A stretch of 64,000 nucleotides of DNA. Source: Curtobacterium sp. SGAir0471. Lineage in GTDB: Bacteria > Actinomycetota > Actinomycetes > Actinomycetales > Microbacteriaceae. The first letter of the stretch is position 1; each line of letters starts with the position of its first letter. The notes under the pieces are model-generated. The model searched no databases and was not told the DNA's origin. It saw nothing but the letters and a program-made list of their open reading frames with translations. Below are positions 57,933-64,000 of the stretch, one piece after another. Where the stretch lies: the NCBI RefSeq assembly GCF_005490985.1, contig NZ_CP027869.1, forward strand, positions 1,612,001 through 1,676,000, read 5' to 3'. Both the position numbers and the translations under genes were made by a program.

Positions 57933-58141
57933 GGGGGAGCCTTCCTGAACTGCTCTGTCCGTGTTGCACTCCACACGCTAGGCACCTCGCCCGAGTGTTG
58001 CGCGAACGCCGTGCGGGCGCACAACCGGCGCCGACGGACCGGGAGCGCGGTGGTGGGAATCCTCCAAGACCGCCCCCGAGAACTTTGTACGCGCCCCGCT
58101 TCGATTCGGACGGGCAGGGTGCGCCGGGGCACAGTGGACGG

Positions 58142-59605
58142 ATGTCTCGCACCACCCCACCCAGCGCTCCGGCGCAGCAACGCACGTTCTTCGGGCAGCC
58201 CTTCGAGCTGTCGACGCCCTTCGCGGTGGAGCTCTGGGAGCGGTTCTCGTTCTACGGCATGCAGGGCATCGTCCTGATCTACATGTACTACACCGTCACG
58301 CGCGGTGGCCTCGGCATCGACGAGGGCATCGCCAACGGGATCATGGGCGCGTACGGCGGTGCCGTGTACCTCTTCACGATCATCGGCGCGTGGGTCGCGG
58401 ACCGGCTGATCGGCGCCGACCGGACCCTGTTCGCCAGTGCGGTCGTCGTCATGCTCGGTCACATCGGGCTCGCCCTGATCCCCGGCGTCGCCGGCGTCGG
58501 GGTCGGCCTCGTGCTCATCGCACTCGGCTCCGGTGGGCTCAAGGCGACCGCCACGACGATCGTCGGCGGTCTCTACAGCCGTGACGACCCGCGTCGTGAC
58601 GCCGGGTTCTCGCTGTACTACCTCGGGGTGAACCTCGGCGCGTTCTTCGGGCCGCTGCTGACCGGTCTGCTGCAGTCCTCGCTCGGCTTCCACTACGGCT
58701 TCGGGCTCGCCGCGGTCGGCATGGCCGCGGGCCTCGTGCAGTACGGCATCCGCCGACGGAAGCTCCCGGATGCCGTCCGCCACGTCACCAACCCGGTCGA
58801 CCGGCGCCGACTGCCGCTCGTCGCGGTGCTCGTCGTCGTCGCGCTGGCCGTCGTCGTGGGTTCGGTCCTCACCGGACTGCTCACGGTGTCGAACCTGCCG
58901 ACGGTCGTCGTCGCGATCGTCATCGTCGCCACCATCGCCTACTTCGTGGTGATCCTGACCAGCGGCATCACGGCCGAGGAACGGTCCCGCGTGTTCGCCT
59001 TCATCCCGCTCTTCATCGCGAGCGCGGTCTTCTGGTCGCTGTACCAGCAGCAGTTCACCGTCGTGACCCAGTACTCGGACCAGCGCCTCGACCGGTCGCT
59101 CGGCGACTGGGAGATGCCGGTGTCGTGGGTGCAGTCCATCAACCCGGTCTTCATCATCGTGCTGTCCGGCGTCGCGGCCGCGATCTGGACGAAGCTCGGC
59201 GACCGCCAGCCCTCGACGCCGACGAAGTTCGCGCTCGGCACCGGCATCATGGGCATCGCGTTCCTGCTCTTCCTGCCGTTCTCGGGTACGGGGGAGAACG
59301 GCACGCCGCTGATCGCGCTCGTCGGCATCCTGCTCGTCTTCACCATCGCCGAGCTCCTGCTCTCGCCGGTCGGACAGTCGGTCGCGACCAAGCTCGCGCC
59401 GGCGAGGTTCCAGACGCAGATGGTCGCGCTCTTCTTCCTCTCGGTGTCGCTCGGCACCGCCGCGACGGGCGTGCTCTCGCAGTACTACTCGCCGACGAAC
59501 GAGGTCCCGTACTTCACCGTCCTCGGCCTGGTTGCCGTCGCGGTCGGTGTCGTGCTGCTCCTCTGCGCGAAGCCGGTGCTGCGGCTCATGCGCGGCATCC
59601 GCTAG
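58142..59605 (+). CDS. POT-family di/tripeptide transporter
   Basis: A 487-residue MFS protein of the proton-dependent oligopeptide transporter family. The diagnostic ELWERFSFYGMQGI motif (residues about 30-43) and the second POT motif (FSLYYLGVNLGAFFGPLLTG) are present, with fourteen hydrophobic helices. It imports di- and tripeptides with protons. It is divergent from the acyl-CoA oxidase across 209 bases. Confidence 0.9.
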   Translation: MSRTTPPSAPAQQRTFFGQPFELSTPFAVELWERFSFYGMQGIVLIYMYYTVTRGGLGIDEGIANGIMGAYGGAVYLFTIIGAWVADRLIGADRTLFASAVVVMLGHIGLALIPGVAGVGVGLVLIALGSGGLKATATTIVGGLYSRDDPRRDAGFSLYYLGVNLGAFFGPLLTGLLQSSLGFHYGFGLAAVGMAAGLVQYGIRRRKLPDAVRHVTNPVDRRRLPLVAVLVVVALAVVVGSVLTGLLTVSNLPTVVVAIVIVATIAYFVVILTSGITAEERSRVFAFIPLFIASAVFWSLYQQQFTVVTQYSDQRLDRSLGDWEMPVSWVQSINPVFIIVLSGVAAAIWTKLGDRQPSTPTKFALGTGIMGIAFLLFLPFSGTGENGTPLIALVGILLVFTIAELLLSPVGQSVATKLAPARFQTQMVALFFLSVSLGTAATGVLSQYYSPTNEVPYFTVLGLVAVAVGVVLLLCAKPVLRLMRGIR

Positions 59606-59683
59606 GCCCGAGGCACATCCGGTAGCCTGGACGCGGCCACGACGGCCACCGCCACACCGGCCCCGCAACCCAAGGAGTCACCA

Positions 59684-59791
59684 ATGCTCGAACTCATCGC
59701 AGGCGTCATCATCGGCATCGGCGTGCTCGGTGGCGTGGGGCTGTGCATGGCCGTCGCCGCCATGCTCAAGAGCGGCAACGAGGAGTACTAG
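59684..59791 (+). CDS. 35-residue membrane peptide
   Basis: ATG 59684 with AAGGAG seven bases upstream encodes a single hydrophobic helix (LELIAGVIIGIGVLGGVGLC) and a polar end. A TAGCCT box at 59622-59627 could start its transcript. Its TAG stop overlaps, on the opposite strand, the stop of the converging gene (CTAG, 59788-59791), so there is no room for a terminator between them. Confidence 0.6.
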   Translation: MLELIAGVIIGIGVLGGVGLCMAVAAMLKSGNEEY

Positions 59792-60102
59792 ACCTCGTCC
59801 GCGGCTGCCGGTCCGACCGGCACCAACTGACGACCCAGGACGGTCGCGCGCTCGAAGGGGCCGCGGCCGTCCTTCGTGTAGGCGGGCTCGTCGAACGCCA
59901 CTGTCCACGTGCGCTGGGTCCCGCCGAGCTGCACGCCTCCGGGAGCGACGATCACGCCGATCGGCTCGTCGGCCCACTGCTCGCCGCCGCGGTCCGTGTC
60001 GACCACCTGCACGAGCGCACCGATCCCGAGCCCGAGCGCGCCGGCCTCCCCGGGGCGGTCGCGGTCGTCGTTGCGGGGGCTGCGAGCACGTCGTCCGAAC
60101 AC
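59788..60102 (-). CDS. Hypothetical small protein downstream of jetC
   Basis: A 104-residue protein. The N-terminal 20 residues are basic, followed by a segment rich in Gly/Val (GALGLGIGALVQVVDTDRGG) and VAFDEPAYTKDGRGPFERAT. GTG 60102 follows a TACGGT box by six bases, so it is likely a leaderless, separate transcript and not part of the Wadjet operon. It does not look like JetD. No family recognised. Confidence 0.6.
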   Translation of the reverse strand: MFGRRARSPRNDDRDRPGEAGALGLGIGALVQVVDTDRGGEQWADEPIGVIVAPGGVQLGGTQRTWTVAFDEPAYTKDGRGPFERATVLGRQLVPVGPAAADEV

Positions 60103-60108
60103 GAGCCC

Positions 60109-60114
60109 ACCGTA
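60109..60114 (-). promoter_or_regulatory. -10 box of a leaderless promoter
   Basis: Reverse-strand TACGGT, six bases, then GTG of the 104-residue protein. Confidence 0.5.
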
Positions 60115-60168
60115 CCGCGCCCTCCCACGCGGCCCCGGCCCGGCCGGTCGCCGCCCGTCGCGGCCGCC

Positions 60169-60218
60169 CTCGTCGCACGACGTGCCGTGCGTACTCGCTC
60201 TCGTCGCAGGACGTGCCG
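60169..60218. repeat. 19-base direct repeat downstream of jetC
   Basis: CTCGTCGCACGACGTGCCG (60169-60187) and its copy at 60200-60218 differ at one base, period 31. They lie in the 200-base space after jetC, which holds no convincing gene. Confidence 0.6.
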
Positions 60219-60302
60219 CCGCGCGGGAAGTCGAGCGGCAAGTCGTGCAACCAGAGCCGCCCGCGCTCGGCCGCCCGGCCTCGGCCCGGGGCCCCGCCGG
60301 CG

Positions 60303-63300
60303 TCAGGCGCGCGCGATCTCCGTGATGGACGAGTGGCCCGTCTCCGGGTGCTTCCGCATGGACAGCAGGCGCTCCATCGACGGCTCGAGCGCGGTGACCT
60401 TGTCGAGCGGCGCACTCACCACGAGCTGGAACCCGAGCCGGAGCCACGCCGTCACGGCACGTCCCGCGAACTCCGAGTCCGCCTTGATGAACGCCTCGTC
60501 GAGGAACACCGGCGCGAACCGGGGCCGCGGCCGGGTCTCGTCACCGAGCTGGTAGCGCAGCGCCGCCCCGACGATGAACGCCACGAGCTCCTGCGTCTCA
60601 CCGCCGGACTTGTCCCCGAGCGACGAGTACACGCCGAGGTCGTTGCCCTCGGTGTCGTACCGCACGGCCGTGATCTCCATGTGCCGCCGGACGTCGAGCA
60701 CGGCGTCGCGCTGCGTCGTCCGGCCCCGCGGTGCGGCGGGGTCGGGACGGATGACCGCCATGAACCGACGGAGCCGCCGGAAGCGGGTCTCGAGCACGTC
60801 GTCGGTGAGCTCGGTGTCCACCGATGCGGACAGCGCGCGGAGCTCGCGGCGGAAGGCGGTGACGTCCTCGCGGGTGACCCGGCGGATCTGGATCTTCAGG
60901 CGGTCCCGGTTCGCGCCGAAGGGCAGCTCGCGGAGGATCTCGTTCACGGGCTCCAGCCGCTCCTCGATCTCCACGACAGCGCGGTCGAACGCACCGGCGA
61001 GCGGGACGAGGTCCTCGCCGCTCCACTGCGACAGGCGACGCCGCCACTCGCTGCGGCGGGCGTGCAGCCCCGTCGCCAGGATCTGGTCGAGGATCGCGTG
61101 GTAGTCGGGGTACGACGCGACCCCGGTGCCGAGGTTCGGGTCGGGCCACGCGTCCTGGTACCGCTGGAACGTCAGCGTGAGCGCGGTCGAGGCGGCGGCG
61201 GCGCCGTCGAGCGCCTGGGCGAGTCGCTCCTCGAGTCGGCGTCGCAGCCGCCGTGCGGCGTCGTCGAAGCCGTCGATGCCGTCCGGGGCGCCGACCTCCT
61301 CGAACGTCTCGGCGAGCAGTCGGGACTGCTCGTCGTCCGGCAGCGACTCCGGGGTGTCCTCGAACCGTGCGAGGATCACGGCCGCGGCGTCCTGGCCGTC
61401 GACGAGCACCGCGTGGCGCTCCTCGAGCCGGGTGACGGACAGCCGTGCAGCGGCCCGGCGGTCGGCGGCCTCGTCCAGGGACCGTCGGAGCCGTGCGACC
61501 GACTCGCGCAGGGTGCGCAAGCCGTCGTCTGCGGCGAGCAGCGCCTGGCGCTCGGCGTCGAGGCGGGCCAGGGACTCGTCGAGCCCGGCGACGTCGATGC
61601 CGTCCCAGGTCGTGTCGACGACGTGCTGGTGCGCTGCGCGCAGGGCGTCGAGCGTCGCGAGGTCCTGCGCGACGTCGGTGCGTCGGGCCTCGAGGGTCGC
61701 GAGGTCCTGGGCGATCGCGGCGAGCTCCTGCTCGACCGACGCCATGCGCGCTTCGTTCGTGAAGCCGATGACGTTCGACTGCCGACGGTCGCCGTGGGCC
61801 CCACGCCGGCCGTCGCGGAGCTGCCCGGACGGGGTCACACGACGTCCACCGCCACCGAGCTCCGCGGCCGAGTCCACGCACCGCGCGTCGATCCGGTCGG
61901 ACTCGATGCGCTCCCGCACCCACGTGCTGAACGGGGAGTCCTTGATCGCGAGCTTGCCGGAGACCATCGCCGGGTCGCCGTCGAGGTCGAGGTGCGGGCC
62001 CGTCGGGACGCCCTCGAACTGCACGCGGACCGGCAGCTGCAGCGAGTCGATCGCCTCGCTGAACGCCGACAGCTGGTCCTCGTCGACGAGCAGCGTGCGG
62101 GCGACGGGCGCCAGCACGGACTCGATCGCCGTGCGCCAGTGCTCCTCGGCCGGGAGCACGTCGAGCAGCTCGGCGACGAACGGCAGCGCGTCGGGGGAGA
62201 TGCCGGCAGCGCGGGCCATCGCGAGTCGTGCCTCGTGCATCGGCAGCGGCATCGCGCCCTGCCGGTGCTCGAGCGACCGACGCTCCTGGCGCAGGGTCCG
62301 CTCGCGGTCGAGGAGCGGGTACTCCTCGCGGGTCAGGGCGTCGCGCCGGTCGTCGAGTTCCTCGCGGGCTGCGGCGTACGAGCCGAGGAACCCGTGCGAC
62401 GCGGCCTGCGCCTCGGTGAACGCGCGCTCCGACGACAGTGTCAGCCCGAGCGCGGTCGTGCGCTCGTCGAACGTCGCACGGGCCCGGGCGACCGCGTCGC
62501 GCTCACGGGTCCGCCGGTCGATCCGGTCCTCGAGCTGGGCGAGGGCGTTCCCGCCCTGGTCGCGGAGGCGTCCCTCGGCCTCGCGGAGCTCGATCTCGAC
62601 GGCGGCGTGCCGGGCCTCGGTCGCGGCGACGTCGGCGCGGGCCGCAGTGCGCTCGCGTCCGTTCCGTTCGACCTCGGCGTCGAGCAGCGCGCGCTTCCGC
62701 GATGCCGTCCAGTGCGCGAACGGGGAGACCTCGGCGCCGATGGCGATCCCGTCGAGCGCGTCGGCCGCGGCCTTCGCCCGGGCGATCTCGTCGTGCAACT
62801 CGACGATGGGGGAGAGGATGCGGACCTTGCGCTCCTCGGTGTCCATCGCCTCGTAGGCCTCGTCGAGCGCGGAGAAGTGCGCGAGGGCGCGGTCTGCGGC
62901 CTCGTACGTCCCCGGGGTCTCGAGCACGAGCGACTTGTACAGCGCGTCGACCGTCGGCAGGTGCTGCCCGGCCTGGATCCGCGCGAGCAGGCGCATCGCC
63001 CGGTTCCCGCCGCCGGAGTCGCCGATCCCGAGTCGGGTCTGCAGCGTGTAGGCGAGCTCCTGGTAGGTGTCGCGCACGACGAGCCCCGGCACCCGGCCGG
63101 TCAGCTCGAGGTGGTGGAAGCGCGACGGGACGAACTCCTCGAGCCGGCGCAGGTCGAACGTGTCGTCGACCGTCGCCATGGTCATCTGGATGTCACCGAC
63201 GCCCCGCGCGCGCTTCGGCACGAGGTACGCGCGCAGCACCGTGAAGCGCCGCTCGTCGTCGTTCCGGAAGGTCACCGCGACCGCGCCCCACGTGGTCTGG

Positions 63301-63668
63301 TCGTCGCCGCGCAGGTTGACGTCGCGGAGCGCGCCCGTCTCCGGGTCGCGGCGCGTGTCCACCTTGCCGCGCAGGTACGTGAGCAGGTTCCGCTGGTCGG
63401 CGCTTCGCGCACGGCCGGTGGTCGCGTCGTTCGAGGCGCCGTTGAACGGCACGTCGGACGGCATCATGACCGCGAGGTACGCGTCCATCAGGGTGGACTT
63501 GCCGGTGCCGGACGCTCCGGAGATCAGCGTCGCGGTGCCGGACAGCTCGACCTGGCGGTGCCCGTGGAAGCCGCCCCAGTTCACGACCTGCATCGACTCC
63601 GCCCGCCACTGCGCGACGGTGTCGAAGAGCGCCGGCATCCCGCCGGCGTCGATCATGGTGTCGGTCAT
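60303..63668 (-). CDS. jetC: Wadjet/condensin-like ATPase JetC
   Basis: A 1121-residue SMC-like ATPase. Walker A GASGTGKST is at residues 51-59, long Glu/Arg/Ala-rich coiled coils fill the middle (about 320-470 and 650-780), and the C-terminal head has the signature LGDKSGGETQ and the Walker B VFLDEAF. In type I Wadjet systems JetC with JetA (DUF3375) and JetB (DUF4194) extrudes plasmid loops for JetD to cut. Its ATG overlaps the JetB stop. JetD does not follow it. The relation to MksB/MukB-type condensins is close, so a chromosome role is the alternative. Confidence 0.85.
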   Translation of the reverse strand: MTDTMIDAGGMPALFDTVAQWRAESMQVVNWGGFHGHRQVELSGTATLISGASGTGKSTLMDAYLAVMMPSDVPFNGASNDATTGRARSADQRNLLTYLRGKVDTRRDPETGALRDVNLRGDDQTTWGAVAVTFRNDDERRFTVLRAYLVPKRARGVGDIQMTMATVDDTFDLRRLEEFVPSRFHHLELTGRVPGLVVRDTYQELAYTLQTRLGIGDSGGGNRAMRLLARIQAGQHLPTVDALYKSLVLETPGTYEAADRALAHFSALDEAYEAMDTEERKVRILSPIVELHDEIARAKAAADALDGIAIGAEVSPFAHWTASRKRALLDAEVERNGRERTAARADVAATEARHAAVEIELREAEGRLRDQGGNALAQLEDRIDRRTRERDAVARARATFDERTTALGLTLSSERAFTEAQAASHGFLGSYAAAREELDDRRDALTREEYPLLDRERTLRQERRSLEHRQGAMPLPMHEARLAMARAAGISPDALPFVAELLDVLPAEEHWRTAIESVLAPVARTLLVDEDQLSAFSEAIDSLQLPVRVQFEGVPTGPHLDLDGDPAMVSGKLAIKDSPFSTWVRERIESDRIDARCVDSAAELGGGGRRVTPSGQLRDGRRGAHGDRRQSNVIGFTNEARMASVEQELAAIAQDLATLEARRTDVAQDLATLDALRAAHQHVVDTTWDGIDVAGLDESLARLDAERQALLAADDGLRTLRESVARLRRSLDEAADRRAAARLSVTRLEERHAVLVDGQDAAAVILARFEDTPESLPDDEQSRLLAETFEEVGAPDGIDGFDDAARRLRRRLEERLAQALDGAAAASTALTLTFQRYQDAWPDPNLGTGVASYPDYHAILDQILATGLHARRSEWRRRLSQWSGEDLVPLAGAFDRAVVEIEERLEPVNEILRELPFGANRDRLKIQIRRVTREDVTAFRRELRALSASVDTELTDDVLETRFRRLRRFMAVIRPDPAAPRGRTTQRDAVLDVRRHMEITAVRYDTEGNDLGVYSSLGDKSGGETQELVAFIVGAALRYQLGDETRPRPRFAPVFLDEAFIKADSEFAGRAVTAWLRLGFQLVVSAPLDKVTALEPSMERLLSMRKHPETGHSSITEIARA

Positions 63669-64000
63669 GCGTCCGCCTCGCCTTCGTCGTCGGTGTCGGT
63701 GGGCTCGGCCGGGAGGCCCGGTGCGGCCCCGGCGAGCACCGCGCCGTCCAAGGTGGTCGCCGTCATGGCGTCGGCCGCGTCCGGCCCGCCGGTCACGCCG
63801 GCCGCGTCGTCGTCACCGGTCGAGCCACCGGCGGCAGAGCGCAGCCAGCGGTCGAGCTCGCGGAGCTGCTCGAGGGGGAGCAGGACCTCGACGACGCTCG
63901 CGACGCGGAAGCGGTCCGGGTCGGTCGTGCGGATGAGGATGCGCGCGGTCACGAGTCGCTCGACGGCCTTCGCGACGCGGGACTCGTCGCGGGTGCGGTC
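63665..64000 (-). CDS. jetB: Wadjet JetB (DUF4194), C-terminal part
   Basis: At least 112 residues, continuing past the window edge. The visible part includes RVAKAVERLVTARILIRTTD and VASVVEVLLPLEQLRELDRW, the winged-helix end of DUF4194 (kleisin-associated) proteins, then an acidic Ala/Asp-rich tail. Its stop overlaps the jetC ATG (ATGA). The rest of the operon (jetA) is expected upstream, outside the window. Confidence 0.75.
   Translation of the reverse strand, partial: DRTRDESRVAKAVERLVTARILIRTTDPDRFRVASVVEVLLPLEQLRELDRWLRSAAGGSTGDDDAAGVTGGPDAADAMTATTLDGAVLAGAAPGLPAEPTDTDDEGEADA

Overview
The window is high-GC DNA (about 70% by eye) from a flagellated actinobacterium. A helix-turn-helix/MurA fusion gene, many leaderless promoters (TAG-type -10 box six or seven bases before an ATG/GTG start), frequent GTGA/ATGA gene overlaps and the gene families present point to Microbacteriaceae, perhaps Curtobacterium. 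That placement is inference; no 16S gene is present.

Layout. 1-7.3 kb: a rhomboid-like protein, then an AraC regulator divergent from a melibiose/alpha-galactoside operon (GH4 alpha-galactosidase, binding lipoprotein, two ABC permeases). 7.3-14.1 kb: a decayed MFS gene, a promoter with a long foldable leader, and a four-gene uronate exopolysaccharide locus (processive GT2 synthase, two parallel beta-helix proteins, UDP-sugar dehydrogenase). 14.1-21.3 kb: inositol-phosphatase-like protein, NudK-like Nudix hydrolase, and a GntR-controlled amide/peptide module (acetamidase, APC permease, alpha/beta hydrolase). 21.4-26.5 kb: a two-component system beside a flavin redox operon (ferric-reductase-like protein, FMN-binding protein, ApbE).

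26.3-39.4 kb is a decayed accessory region: a lone PD-(D/E)XK restriction-like gene, a frameshifted P-loop kinase, a Na+/H+ antiporter, an antitoxin whose toxin is cut after six codons, then an 8.7 kb prophage remnant. The remnant keeps an integrase N-terminus, an M15 lysin-like peptidase, a HicA-like gene pair, a LamG fragment, an HNH gene, a tRNA-Phe-like gene and replication genes. Its packaging and most structural genes are gone, and it ends inside a broken DUF475-like gene.

39.5-43.7 kb: an ECF-like sigma factor with a membrane partner, the XRE-MurA fusion and an unknown protein. 43.7-54.5 kb: a flagellar operon with a sigma-28-type promoter: flbD, motA, motB, fliM, fliN, fliO, fliP, fliQ, fliR, flhB, flhA, an FlhF-like gene and csrA. 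54.5-64 kb: a SatD-like regulator with two palindromic operators and a membrane protein, acyl-CoA oxidase, a POT peptide transporter, two small genes, and part of a Wadjet anti-plasmid system (JetC complete, JetB cut by the window edge, no jetD downstream of jetC).

Two pentanucleotide tandem arrays (1951-2050 and 54460-54524) and a family of REP-like palindromes sit between genes. No CRISPR array, rRNA operon or intact insertion sequence was seen.
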